Assembly: GCF_963583255.1 (NCBI RefSeq)
Contig: NC_084808.1
Coordinates: 11,741,501-11,805,500, forward strand
DNA length: 64,000 nucleotides
Source: Pyrus communis
Taxonomy: Eukaryota > Streptophyta > Magnoliopsida > Rosales > Rosaceae
Direction of reading: 5' to 3'
In this document: positions 1 to 10,563 of the stretch, piece after piece
Layout: every line of letters starts with the position of its first letter
Position numbering within the stretch: position 1 is the first letter of the stretch
Notes under the pieces: model-generated
The model's input: the letters and a program-made list of their open reading frames with translations, nothing else
Databases searched by the model: none
What the model was told of the DNA's origin: nothing
Position numbers and translations under genes: made by a program

Positions 1-474
1 AAAGTTAACCTTCCAGAAGCTTGTTTGAGGAATTGGTATGCCTAACTACTCTTGTAGTTCTCATTTGGAAGTTATGTCAAACTCAAGGGGAGTATCCAGA
101 AGTATACTCGATCTTAATGTACTATTTTTCCTACGATTAGGAGCAGTTTTCCCACTGGGTTTTTGCTACCTAACTAGGTTTTAACAAGGCACCCATCTTG
201 GGCTGATCATACCCTTGTGAGCTCTTCTACTTACGTCCAAAAGACGTATAGTTTTGACTTAATGCAACTTTTCACTTTTCTCCTTAGACTATGGGTTTTC
301 CCCACCTTGGGTTTTACCATAGCGAGGTTTTGTGAGTTTTACTTTTTTTGCATTCTTCCATTGATTTGAGACTCGCATTCGCCCATTGTGCCGACGACTT
401 CATCAACTATACTTGCTTCATCACTGAAGACTTGATGCGCCATTTACTTAAGTATTTACGCACTCAAGGGGGAG
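1..474 (+). mobile_element. 3' untranslated tail of a Ty1/copia retrotransposon
   Basis: No coding sequence survives here. The text has the look of the stretch that lies between RNase H and the 3' LTR in many plant copia elements: a 'cccactgggtttttgc' phrase near 151, a 'ggttttaacaaggca' phrase near 177, and a purine-rich polypurine tract, caagggggag, at 465-474 directly before a TG-starting LTR. The coding part would lie to the left, outside the window. The copia assignment rests on remembered family text and on the tract/LTR junction. Confidence 0.55.
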
Positions 475-720
475 TGTTGCAGTCTTATTGGAATAGGAAT
501 GTGATTGTGTAAATCCTAGTAGATATGGGAATATCTTATATTTCTATTAGGAGTAGATTACCTATTAAATGTTGTAATTCTAAAGGGTAAGGAATTAACC
601 TTCCCTACTACTATAAATAAAGGCACAATGGGATGGAATAATACACACCCACAATTACACATTTCTCTACTTCTCTCTCTCTTTCTGGCTGCCATAATTG
701 TTTAGTAAATTATGCCTACA
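475..720 (+). repeat. copia 3' LTR (about 246 bp)
   Basis: It starts TGTTGCAG right after the polypurine tract and ends at a plausible ...TACA. A TATA-like box (ctataaataa, 611-620) followed by a pyrimidine-rich stretch fits an LTR promoter. The 5' partner LTR is outside the window, so the right boundary rests only on the TG...CA rule and could be off by tens of bases. Confidence 0.55.
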
Positions 721-1276
721 ATAGTTCTTTCTTTTTTTTCTTTCTCTTAATTCATTTGGACTTTATATGTTTTGCCCAATTAACAAAACAAAAAATAGTG
801 TTCTTATGAACTGCTTTTTACTTTTTTTTTCTTGCTTTTTGTTTTAAATTTTATTTTATTTTTATAAAAAGGGGAAAGATAAGGAATGGGGATGCCTAAT
901 TGGTTGCAATGGACAAATGAGCGATATAATGAGCAAGCAATTGAGTTGGATCTCCAAATTGTCCACTAAACATTGTCTTGCCTTTTTCCTTCATAACGCA
1001 CAGGGGCCTTTTACATGTCTATATCAAAAGAAGAATATGCACTTTTAAATAGAATCTCTTCCTCCGAAATCATGCATGTAGTTTGGATTTATCCTAGGAA
1101 AGAAATTGTAAATCTTTGTATTCAACATGAAGATTTTTTTTTTAAATTTATTATTATTAAGGGAAGCAGAAAGTTTGAACTATTACAATAATTTAGGCGA
1201 ATGAGGAATTTCTAGCCCGAGACGCATGGGTGGAAATATAATACCTTATTTGGCTACATACATTATATTCAGCATG
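721..1276. other. AT-rich spacer, no gene seen
   Basis: Low-complexity A/T-rich DNA with homopolymer runs (for example T/A runs near 730-860 and 1134-1160). No reading frame, RNA gene or transposon end is supported. Its last 42 bases (1235-1276) form the left flank of the Tat element and recur, diverged, on the far side of that element at 14393-14434. Confidence 0.5.
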
Positions 1277-2406
1277 TGTTGACCCTAAAAATTACAAAGC
1301 CTACATGGCGCGCAGGTTGAGTAACTAATGAGCTAACTACATCTTTCGGTTGATGCGGGGTATGCCAACTCGTCGACCGAACCTGGCCAAGGAGTACAAT
1401 TTGTTGATGTTGCGTTGAGCGTGTTGCTGACTTCTTGATCTTACGATTGAGGTCGAGGAAGGAACAAGTCTCGGCCTTTGGATTCTTGAGCCTAAAGACA
1501 AGGCTGCTAATTCTGCGAAGTTCACGAATCGTTAACATCGGATTCGGTCACAATGATTATATTCGTGAGAGTATAAGCACGTTGAATCGACACCAGACTA
1601 TATGGACACAAGTACTTAAAGGTGATGTATGTCTTGATGGTGAATGTGGTTCGGGCATCAGAATGTTGAACTCTGAAACTTACTTGCGAGTATCCAATCA
1701 TAAAACCACTCGGCGTTCAAGGTGTCGAATGTCGTAACTCGTAACACCTTACTTCGCCGAGTAGGCTAATAAGATGACTTCTACCAATAAGGATTTGGAA
1801 ACCCTTCTCGATCGAGACTTGGACAGGTAACCAGTCGGCCTCAACGCAATGCTGTTTGTCCAAACTGAAGGTGCTCCTTGGTCGATCGGTTCTACGGTGA
1901 CAGTGCTGTTTATCCAAACTGAAGATTTGTCGGTGGAAAAAGAAAATAAAATATCTTAAGATGTTTGAGAGGTTTGCGCAGGGCAATTGTGTGTTTGTTT
2001 TGGGCCCCTGAATTGCACACTTCGTTATCTATTTACAGCAGCAAGAAGAAATCCTAACCATACTCGAACTAGGACTCCTTACCCCGATCCATCTTATCTC
2101 GGCCAATCCCATTTCTATTAGGATTTTGAATTCAACCTCTTATTAGGCCACATTCACTTCCACTTTCTGGTATCCTAATCTGGCAGAGAATCCTTATTAC
2201 ATCAGGACTTAATTACTTCATTCCTCCGCTTCGCAATAGGGCCTACTTACTTCCTATTTATCTGGAATATTCATTTCCAAACAAGGTTTGGCCGACCTTA
2301 GTTAGGCGGCCCATGAACCGGCTGGTTTGTAGAAATCTTCGAGCAGAACTTCTGGGCCGAGAACAATTCCATACTCGGCCCAACCCAATAATTTTAGGTC
2401 CAAACA
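1277..2406 (-). repeat. 3' LTR of the Tat element (1130 bp)
   Basis: On the minus strand it begins TGTTTGGACC next to the polypurine tract and ends AGGGTCAACA, an inverted TGTT...AACA pair. Bases 1378-2130 match 13597-14384. The internal text holds two copies of a 'tgctgtttrtccaaactgaag' motif (about 1848 and 1902), where the other LTR holds three. The TATA position, ctataaata in the other LTR (minus strand, near 14295), is changed to ctgtaaata here. Confidence 0.85.
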
Positions 2407-2420
2407 TTGCCCCCTCACTT
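2407..2420 (-). other. polypurine tract of the Tat element
   Basis: On the minus strand the sequence reads gtgagggggcaa immediately before the TGTTTGG start of the 3' LTR. This is the expected primer site for plus-strand synthesis and it fixes the LTR boundary at 2406/2407. Confidence 0.75.
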
Positions 2421-2834
2421 CTGAGGCCGTCGACTGCCAATCCTTGATCGAGTCTCGACCTTGAAGAAGGGAAAACGTCTTTTGCCATTAGACTTAACCG
2501 TCTCGATAACCACCACCATGCACATTTATGAAATGTGATTGCACGATCTCTGTTTTTCCTGATGTCTTGCCACGTGTCGATTCTCCGATAAACCTAACAG
2601 CCCTTAATCATGGCCTTCGAAAATGTCCGCCCACCGAAGCGTCTCTTCCTCATCAATGCATTAAATTCGCCGCCACACGTAATCGTGCGTCCTAAAACCT
2701 CGAGAACCTCGATCCTATCCTTGGAGATTTCCGAGATATCCGAAATGATTGGTAATTTCCCGGTCAATTTTGCGCTAAATTTTGAAAATCGAATGCTTTT
2801 GAAGATCAAATGTTTAACCTTCCTTTCAATACGC

Positions 2835-2843
2835 CTATAAATA
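2835..2843 (+). promoter_or_regulatory. TATA box of the antisense gene
   Basis: ctataaata on the plus strand, with a start site expected 25-35 bases on (about 2865-2875) and the preferred ATG at 2989, giving a leader of about 120 bases. It lies inside the element between the polypurine tract and the antisense gene, so the gene appears to have its own promoter rather than using the LTR. Transcription is inferred. Confidence 0.5.
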
Positions 2844-2988
2844 CCTGCAACCTTTTCATTCGTACATTATGCTTCCAAACCCCCTAAATCTTCTTGTCAT
2901 TTTGCTTTCAAAATCCCAGAAAAACCCAAAGACACGTATCTCAGAAAACCTTCCAAGCTCTCCCAGAAATCCCTCAAAGCTCTCCAAA

Positions 2989-3990
2989 ATGGCTTCCAAC
3001 ACCTTTATTTCCAAACTTTCCGACGAATGCGCCAAATGCCGGGACTTTACTGACCGAAGTACCATAAAAAATCTGCGATTTGAAGGTGACTCAAGCGCCT
3101 TCCATCAAATCTTGGGACCACTTTTCAAGGACAACGATCTGGCATCCCTTACCAATCTCCTTAAGGATCACTGCCTAGCACCCCTGCATCAAGGTTTCGA
3201 TTGGCCGAAGTGGGAATCAACTAAACCCCAAGGGGCTTGGCCTTCAACCACCGCGGCTTGGGTAACATGGGTCAAAAGGATGGAGAAGTTCTTTAGCAAA
3301 AAATGGAGGGTTCTTGGGATTTACTATGCCATTAGGCTCTCGACCATTGAGACTGTTATGGACAAGGAGCTTCTTATGGCAACTCTGAGCTTTTGGTGCT
3401 CGGCCACTAATACCATGGTCCTTCCGCTCGGCCCCATTGGTCCTACTGTTCTTGACTTCTCAGCCATTCTCGGGACCTCTCATTCGGGTCTTCCGGTGGA
3501 CGACTCTCTCTCTAGGTGTCCATTTAGTCTTGACCTCAAGATGCTCTTCGATGAATGTGTCGTCGAATCGCTGAGGAAGAAACACCAAAAGCCCCTAAAA
3601 AAAGAAGTTCAGAAACTGCATATGAACTTCTTCAACTACAACACCCTTATTCAGCACTTCGCTGGCCGAGACAAAGAGAACCTCAGGAAAGGGGAGCATG
3701 AAGCCTTCATTTTCTATTGGTACAACAAATTCATTTGTTGTACCAAATCAAATACGTGTTTGGTTAAGAACATACTGGTTGCTGAGGTATTAGCCAGTGG
3801 CCACGTCCTGGCCTTCAACTCAACTATTCTTGCCCAACTTACCCGTTGTCTGGCCGAGGCAACGGTGAACAAGATTGATCCACACCAGACTGGCCCATTC
3901 TGGGTTCTTCAACTCTGGCTGCAGGTCTATTTCACCACCCTCAGGCCAGAAACCCCAAACTTCATACCCACCAAAGTCTTGGGTCTTTAA
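2989..3990 (+). CDS. plant mobile domain (aminotransferase-like PMD) protein, N-terminal exon
   Basis: The open frame reaches back to an ATG at 2869, but I prefer the ATG at 2989: its context (aaaATGGct) is ideal for plants and the protein then starts MASNTFISKL. The 333-residue product carries the plant mobile domain hallmarks: a W-rich block (FDWPKWES, AWVTWVKRMEKFF), then LLMATLSFWCSATNT, the 'LPLGPIGPTVLDFSAILG' core and GLPVD. This domain is found in host MAIN-type proteins and in transposon-carried genes; its biochemical function is not settled. The frame meets TAA at 3988 but similar protein text continues in the same frame, so the stop looks like damage. No signal peptide or membrane segment is seen. 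Confidence 0.72.
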   Translation: MASNTFISKLSDECAKCRDFTDRSTIKNLRFEGDSSAFHQILGPLFKDNDLASLTNLLKDHCLAPLHQGFDWPKWESTKPQGAWPSTTAAWVTWVKRMEKFFSKKWRVLGIYYAIRLSTIETVMDKELLMATLSFWCSATNTMVLPLGPIGPTVLDFSAILGTSHSGLPVDDSLSRCPFSLDLKMLFDECVVESLRKKHQKPLKKEVQKLHMNFFNYNTLIQHFAGRDKENLRKGEHEAFIFYWYNKFICCTKSNTCLVKNILVAEVLASGHVLAFNSTILAQLTRCLAEATVNKIDPHQTGPFWVLQLWLQVYFTTLRPETPNFIPTKVLGL

Positions 3991-5083
3991 TTGGGTTCTA
4001 GACCCACCCTTCCTTATTCGGCCGAAGAAGTCTTCAAATACTTTTTTGGCCTAGAAGACCTCTCTGATGATGAATTCTTGATCTACCATCATCAAGAATA
4101 CCCCCTTCCATCAAGCTTTCTTCCTCAGCATGGGATGAAGCCGAAGATGCCGACCTCCGAAAAAGCTGAGGGTCGTTTGTTCTGACTCGTGACCTTCCTT
4201 TCGGCTGTGATGCCAAACGTGCAAGTTGGAAAGTCTACTAACCCCATTTCATCGCACGGTAACTTAGGTATCTTTAAGGCTGCCGATTGCCCCTACTATC
4301 ATCCTGCTCTCTCTTGAGCCGATGACACCTTTCTGGTTCTTCGAAAAGGGAATGTAGGGAGCAAGAATTTCAAGAAAGATATAAGAAATTCCACCTTTGG
4401 CCAAACGTTCCTAAGACTCTTAATACTGCCATCTTTGTCGACTGGTGGGTCGCGTATACTCAAGACTTGTTTGACGCGCCCGTCGAAGATGTCATTGAGA
4501 AAATATTCGGCGACCGCTCGAAGAAGACTTCTGCCCCCACACCCATAGAAAAAGATCAAGGTATTTGTATATCCATCTTCATTTTTCAAATACCTAACTC
4601 AACCTTGCTAGCTTGCTTTGGTTTCTTTAAATGGTTAAGCGCTGAAAAGGACGAACGTGATTGTCGCGACTACGGTCAAGAAGAAGTCAGTGCTTTCTTC
4701 CAAGAAAACCAAAACCGTCATATACGCCCTGCCGAGCAAATGAGCCCACTAAGACGCCGAGACGGGAGGTAAAGCTCATCGACCTCCAAAACGCGTCAAG
4801 AAATTGACAAAAAAAGGGGGAACGATAGATTCATATCTTCTCCAGCCAGACCACAGGAGCGACCCATCCTAGTATTTCTCCTCCCGTTCTGGTTGTCCAG
4901 ACCTTAACGGAAAAACAGTCAATGCCATCCCACCAACCGGCCGAACCAATCCCTAGGGTTGTGGCTGGACCAACTGTCGCTCCATCTGCAGTTTCAGAGC
5001 TGGCCGTTATGCTTGTTGTGGAGAAGATGACCACACCCGTAGACACCACTCCCAACAAACGACCGACGATCATTTTGGAAGGG

Positions 5084-5153
5084 GTATGATTCTGCTGTTG
5101 GTAACTCCCTTCGTCTCATTGAATTCGCTAGTATTGACGGCTTTTCATTTTAG
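5084..5153 (+). other. predicted 70-bp intron in the antisense gene
   Basis: Donor gaaggg|gtatga and acceptor ttttag|gatgac, with a T-rich stretch before the acceptor. Removal joins ...LEG to DDENDE without changing frame, while reading through the intron gives a stop. At 70 bp it is near the lower limit for plant introns. Splicing is predicted, not shown. Confidence 0.45.
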
Positions 5154-5671
5154 GATGACGAAAATGATGAGATCTCGTTAACAAGCCGCCCTCGACCAAC
5201 CAAAACCCCTATTGTAAATTCCCCTCCTGTAGTTGAGGCGGCCGCCCCAATCTTCCCTCCTGTAGCGGATCGTGGGAAGAGGCCACTCGTCGGCTTTTGT
5301 AAGGCTCAAACCTATTCTCTCGTTAATTTTAGTATAAACAATCAGAACCGAGAAAATATTAAATGCCAGGTGCCCGACAATTTTACGCGTCGAAGGGTGT
5401 TATCTATATTTCCTGGCCACCTCAGTAGTCGTCGAACGTGGATAACCTCCATCGGTTGTGTGAGTTAATGAGCGGTCTTAAATACTTGCTCTGCCATTGA
5501 GCTTTCTGGGTTCGAGCGATGAACCAAAAGACATGGCCGAGGTTTCCTCTCAGCAAGTTTAAAACAAATTCCCTCTGTTTTTTCTTCTAATTTTCTTCTT
5601 GCTTACAATTCTTTCTGTGCAGCCTTTGTTGGGAGGTCGAGCTTCACGCTCTTCTTCAGAGCACTACTGGC

Positions 5672-6268
5672 ATGGCAGGTTCTTCTGCTGCTTCGGCCGA
5701 GCCTGCAGAGACCGTGGCCTCGTCCCATGTTTTTGTCAAGCTGCAAGAACTACTATCCCTTTCTGCCTCTCAGGTCATTCAGTGCAAAGGCCTCGACTTC
5801 GTTGGGGAGTGCCTAAACAACCTCACAAATGGCGGTTTCTTGAACATGGAGAATGTTGCTTATTTGTCTGATCTTCTGGAGCGGACTCGGCAACATTTGA
5901 CCACTTTTGAACAAGCTTTCCGAGTCGAGAACGACCTAAAGACGGTGAAAATTGCACATGAAGCCAACCAGTCAGAGGTCGAGGCAATAAAAACGAAGAA
6001 GGCGTAGCTGACCGATTTTGATTGCTAAATTTCTGAGCTTCAACGTCAAATCGTCGAGCTTCAACAACAAAGGTCAGTTGTTGCTTCAGAGCTCGAGAGG
6101 GATTTCGAGGCGAATAAGGCTCGATTGACAACTTTCGCAGCTGGCATAAAGCAGATCCAGCAGCTTCAACTTAATAAGAAGACCAGGCAGACCGAGATTA
6201 TACTAAGCGAAGTAAGGTGGCTGGAGTTGAAGGCCGCTCTTGAAACCTTTCTCCCCTCGACCCTTTAG
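5672..6268 (+). pseudogene. coiled-coil C-terminal part of the antisense gene
   Basis: The frame opens with MAGSSAASAEPAETVASSHV and runs into heptad-like text (LLERTRQHLTTFEQAFRVENDLK, read to residue 111), then a TAG at 6005. After it the same frame continues as heptad-rich text (SELQRQIVELQQQ, KQIQQLQLNKKTRQTE) and ends LETFLPSTL at 6268. The Ala/Ser-rich start followed by a long charged coiled coil is also seen, in different sequence, in the antisense gene of the second Tat element (41508-42400, minus strand). I cannot tell whether this is spliced to the upstream exons or is a separate gene. Confidence 0.5.
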
Positions 6269-6439
6269 AATTTTAGGAGCCTTTTATAAATGTATATGTA
6301 CGTCCTTTTATAAATTTAATACAATGATATTCATTCTCGCATCTCCTACGTGACTGGATAGTATTTCTTTAAAAAATTTCCGTTGATTGGTAGTTTGTGA
6401 ACTAAACTAGTTCAGTCTTTAAGGTGGTATGCCTCTTGC

Positions 6440-7470
6440 CAAGAACTTTATGGACGATGAATGATCCTTCCCAATTCGGCGACCACTTGCAGAACCTAGG
6501 GTCCTTAATCCCCGCGGGCGACGCGCTAATTATAAAATCGCTCGGCAATTTTCTTCTGTGCTACTAATAAATTGCAAGCGTCAAGCCGAATTTCTTCCAA
6601 GTCTTTTAACTCTTGTCTCATGGCTTGACTGTATTCGGCACTGAACAAACTACTTTGCTCGATCACTTGTAATGAGTTTATACTTAGCTTGACTGGTAAC
6701 ATAGCGTCGTGTCTGTAAGTTAACGCGTAAGGAGTCATTCCGGTGGCTGATCGGGGTGAAGTTCGGTAGGCTCATAATGCCTCATTTAGCTTTAAATGCC
6801 ACATCCTAGGCCTCTCTCTTACCGTTTTTTCAAGAATGCCGATCAATATCTTATTGCTTGCTTCAGCCTGCCCATTCGTCTATGGGTAGTACGGCGTAGA
6901 CTGCTCAAGTCAAATACTCAGATTCGTCGTGTATTCCTTAAACCTGTCAATTGTGAAGATTATGCCATTGTCAGTTATGATCGTTTCTGGCACGCTGAGT
7001 CTGGTCACAATATGTTCCTCTACAAAATTGCAAACTTTTTTTGTCGTTAATTCGGTGTATGATTTTACCTCGACCCACTTGGTGAAGTAGTCGGTTGCCA
7101 CTAATATCCAAGCGTGTTTTCCTGCTCCAGAAGACGATGTGATTTTATCGTTTACGTCTATTGCCCATCCTCTGAACGGCCATGGTTTGGTAACTGAGTA
7201 GAGAAATTTGACCGGGGCTCTCTATATCAGTCTATGAATCTGACACTACATGCATCCCCGTGCGTATTCGATGCAATCCTTCAATATACTTGGCCAGAAG
7301 TAACCGTGTCGGCGAAGCAGCCAACGCATTTTACGCCCGGATTGGTGCGCCCCACAAATCCCTTCATGTACTTCGGCGATTGCTTGAGCAGCCTCTTGTG
7401 GGCCAAGGCATAATAATAATAAACCATCATCACCCTTTCGATACAACTCATTTTGGTACGACACGTAGTT
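6440..7470 (-). pseudogene. Tat integrase
   Basis: Read on the minus strand. An H2C2 zinc-binding block comes first (VHEGICGAHQSGRKMRW ... CIEYARGCM, 7464-7246). The catalytic core follows: first Asp in MATDYFTKWVE (near 7100), second Asp in ETIITDNGIIF (near 6980), and the Glu in a QAEASNK-like block near 6870. The C-terminal part reads MTPYALTYRHDAMLP (6738-6526). Several frameshifts and stops separate the blocks, so it cannot make active enzyme. It would insert the element's cDNA into chromosomes. It follows RNase H directly, the usual Ty3/gypsy order. Confidence 0.8.
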
Positions 7471-7639
7471 TGTGGCATGTACTTTCGTTGTGCGGTCGTG
7501 TTTGTCGAGATATGGTATAATTACCGTTCTCTAATCATCTGGCATTGTCTCAATGACACATACATCTACATGGTCTCCTCGTTCTAGCAATCATGGTAAA
7601 GACATCTCTCATGTGCGTATCACTTGACTGCGCTGGAAA

Positions 7640-8255
7640 TCTTGCTAATTAACCAAGGCTGGGTAAGACTGCCATTCTGTGGGTGTTGCCCGGCCTAACT
7701 TGCCCCCCGAGAGTTGTGCTCCGGAGGCTATTTGGGCGAGTTCGTCTACATCAGTGTTTCGAACACACGAAATGTTCTCAAATGTAATTCTTTCAAATAA
7801 CCCGACCAAATAGGTGGCAACCATGTGATAAGGCGCCAAAGTACAACTCATGCAACGAAAAACGTCGTTTAGTTGGTTAATCACCAGTTCAGAATCACCG
7901 AGGATGAGGACAAGGGATGCTCTTAAGTCGTGGAGGACGTGAAGGCTGATGATGAAAGTTTCGTACTCGGCCTGATTATTCGTACAACTGAAATCTAACT
8001 TGAGAGAGAAATACCATCGGTAGTGGTCGGGAGATTAAATGACGATACCAATACCAGCCGAGGTTGAGGTGCTAGAACCATCAAAATGCATCGTCCAGTA
8101 GTATTTCATGTTTGGACTAAACCGATGTCGACTTCGCTGCCTCCAAAACCATAAGGAGAGAGGTGTTGGGCCAAAAAATTGGCTAGGGCTTGACCTTTGA
8201 CGGCCTTTTAGGGTACGTACTGCAAACTGAACTCTGATAATGCCATTGTCCATTT
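7640..8255 (-). pseudogene. Tat RNase H
   Basis: Read on the minus strand. The N-terminal strand with the first catalytic Asp reads MHFDGSSTSTSAGIGIVI (about 8100-8038). The C-terminal part reads INQLNDVFRCMSCTLAPY ... ISCVRNTDVDELAQIASGA (7884-7690), where 'RNTDVDELAQ' corresponds to the family's N-x-x-A-D-x-L-A block. The segment that should join them is broken by frameshifts near 7890-8040. It would degrade the RNA strand of the RNA/DNA hybrid during reverse transcription. Tat elements often carry an additional archaeal-type RNase H; I cannot decide from sequence alone which type this is. Confidence 0.65.
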
Positions 8256-8585
8256 CTCAATTCGGCTTTTTATGATAGGGCGAGTAAGCATGTAACAAAT
8301 AACATCTCTTTGGGCAATGACCTGTGTAACTGATGGGAGCATGTAATGTGAAAGTTTGGAAGCGGCGAAAAACAAAGCTAAGCAAAGTTTCTCTACGGGT
8401 GAATAGTTGATCTCAGGTGAATTTAGATTCTGGTTGAGATAAAAGATAACTTGTTCATGCCCAACATCATTATCCTACATGAGGAGGCAACTGATGGACT
8501 CGTCGGTTACTGAAATGTGCAGTTTGAGAAGCCTACCACGGCGAGGTGGTACTAGTATTGGTGGCGTGGTAAGGGAGACCTTGAT

Positions 8586-9629
8586 TTACATGAAAGCCGC
8601 CTGGTGTTCATTGCGCCACTCAAACTTATCTGAGTCCTTAAGTTTCAAGAGTGTGGAGAAGGCTTTCATTTTGCCTGCCGAATTAGCTATAAAACGACGA
8701 AGAAAATTTATCTTCCCAAGTAACGACTGCAGTTGCTTCTTGGTCGTCAGGGATGGAGCGCTAATGATTGCGTGGGCTATATTTTCGTCAACCTCGATGC
8801 CACGATGGTGCACAATAAAACCCAAAAAGTTACCGGTCGATACACCGAATACGCATTTGGCCGGGTTCATGTTGAGATTATGTTGACGCATAAGAAGGAA
8901 TGCTTGTCGAAGATCATCCAGATGCGTTCGGCGACTTTTCAATTTCACAACCACATCATCGATATAAACTTCTACAATCGTACCGATTAAATCATGGAAT
9001 ATCGTATTCATAGCTCGTTGGTATGTGGCACCGACGTTCTTAAGGACGAATGGCATGACGACCTATTCGTATGTGCCGAGTGCCCCCGGGCAACGGAAGG
9101 CGATCTTGTGAACGTCCGCTTCAGCGACAAAGATCTGGTTATAGCCGATATGGTCATCCATGAAGGACAACATTTCATGATTGGCTGCGACATTAATTAA
9201 TAAATCTGAGATTGGCATTTTGTATTCATCCTTGGGAGTTGCCAAATTCAAATTACGGAAATCGATGCAGATGGGTAGGGCTTCATTTTTCTTTAACATC
9301 GGGACGATATTGGCCAACCATTCGACATACCGAGCGGTCTGAATAAACCCGGCTTTCAAAAACTGAACTAATTCGTCCTTTATGCCGAGTTGTACTTCTG
9401 TCGAGAACTGGCAGGAGGGTTGTCGGAAAGGCTTACAACCAACTTTGATGTGTAACTCATGTTCGACGAGGTTTCGGTCGAGGCCTGGCATCTCATGATA
9501 ATTCCACGCGAAACAATCTTTAAACTCATGGAGTAGTTTACAAAACTCGACCTTTATGGAGGGCGGCAATAATGCACTAATAAATAACGGCCGAGGCTCA
9601 TCAACTGTGCCAATATTTATCTCTTCCAA
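8586..9629 (-). pseudogene. Tat reverse transcriptase
   Basis: Two open pieces in one frame (9629-9066 and 9056-8586) are separated by an in-frame TAG at 9063-9065. The surrounding text (...GTYE-stop-VVMPFVLKN) shows the stop replaces the usual Trp, a single TGG-to-TAG change. The N-terminal piece has the primer-grip and finger blocks (AGFIQTARYVEWLANIVPMLKK, read across; ICIDFRNLNLATPKDEYKMP), though the catalytic Asp in the 'SFMDDHIGYNQI' block looks altered by neighbours. The C-terminal piece has the active-site YIDDVVVK and LGKINFLRRFIANSAGKM. A further linker frame (9848-9648, starting MTDAAKQERRR) lies between protease and RT. Confidence 0.85.
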
Positions 9630-10011
9630 TGGGTCCTTGACTTGGGGTCAATTGTCTTCGAGTTTGGCTGGTGCGGCCTGAACTTGGTCTAACGATAAAA
9701 CTGGGCTGTTATCTTCCTTGGCCAAAAATTCGATTAAGTTTATACCCAAGTGTGGTTGCTTGGCAATAGCATACCAGTGAGCCAGTAGACGTTCCATAGT
9801 GGATGAAACCGATGCCCGACGCCTTTCTTGTTTGGCGGCGTCAGTCATCGGTGTTGGTAATTAGTTCTGCCAAGCCGAGTCTTCCTTAATCCTGTTGTAC
9901 AGTCTCGGTGCCTACCACGTTGGCTTTCTGAACTAAGATTCGAGTCGGTCGTCCGTCCTTGTTAAAACCCTGTAAGGTGATGTAGCCGACGTGATCATTA
10001 TAATAGCGAGC

Positions 10012-10563
10012 CTAAATCATGTTGGTCTCGAACGGTTGATTATCGGCTGGATGAACTACTACTGATTTGCCGTCCCAAAAGATGAGAACTTGGTATAGCG
10101 ATGAAGGAATGCAACTTGTTTGATGAATCCAATCACGGCCGAGCAATGCATTATAGACGGTCTTTGAGTTAATTATAAAGAATGCAGTTATGTGGTTGCG
10201 ACCTGCAACGGTTACTTCTAACGGGAGCACTCCTTTGGTTTGAGACTTGTCGTCAATGAAGCTGCTCATCGTTATTTCTGATTTTATAAGCTCGTCATTG
10301 GAGCGGCGTAATGCCTTTATGATAGAAATCGGCATGATGTTGACTGTGGCTCCACAATCGACAAACACCTTGGAAATGGGGTATCTTTCAATATGAGTCG
10401 TGACGTATAAGGGCTTTAAATGTTGGAGATTAACAGAAGGAGAGCGGGGAAACAATTCGGCCAAGGCTGCCTTAAGTTTGTCGCTGTTATTGATTTCCCC
10501 ATCTTCCTCAATACCGATGAAATCAACTTGTGTTGCTTTTTCGGCAACCACGTCCCTATCCAA
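10012..10563 (-). CDS. Tat aspartic protease region
   Basis: An uninterrupted 183-residue frame within the gag-pol polyprotein. The active-site loop is VFVDCGATVNIMP (near residue 67), a D-C-G-A form in place of the common D-S/T-G-A. Downstream, TVYNALLGRDWIH is the conserved second half (hydrophobic-hydrophobic-G). Preceding text (AALAELFPRSPSVNLQHLKPLYV) matches the linker that normally leads into Tat proteases. It would cleave the polyprotein inside the virus-like particle. The element's only pol domain with an open frame over its full length. Function is doubtful because the flanking frames are broken. Confidence 0.78.
   Translation of the reverse strand: MDRDVVAEKATQVDFIGIEEDGEINNSDKLKAALAELFPRSPSVNLQHLKPLYVTTHIERYPISKVFVDCGATVNIMPISIIKALRRSNDELIKSEITMSSFIDDKSQTKGVLPLEVTVAGRNHITAFFIINSKTVYNALLGRDWIHQTSCIPSSLYQVLIFWDGKSVVVHPADNQPFETNMI

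Larger units (their letters stand above)
2989..6268 (+). pseudogene. antisense extra gene of the Tat element: plant mobile domain protein with C-terminal coiled coil
   Basis: This gene lies antisense to gag-pol. Its first exon (2989-3990) holds the plant mobile domain. It continues in the same frame past a TAA at 3988 and then in shifted frames to about 4560 (conserved-looking text such as PVEDVIEKIFGDR). Proline/serine-rich text then runs to 5083, and a GT-AG intron (5084-5153) joins E-G to D-D-E-N-D-E in frame. A coiled-coil segment occupies 5672-6268, ending in a TAG stop followed by A/T-rich DNA. Antisense genes of this type are known from Tat-lineage elements and are thought to be captured host sequence; their role is unknown. 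Several stops and shifts make this copy a pseudogene. Exon limits other than 5084-5153 are guesses. Confidence 0.7.

Noticed and set aside
2869..2988. Upstream start of the PMD protein at 2869
   Set aside because: It lies at or before the predicted transcription start and gives Pro/Ser/Lys text without similarity to the family; the ATG at 2989 has the better context.
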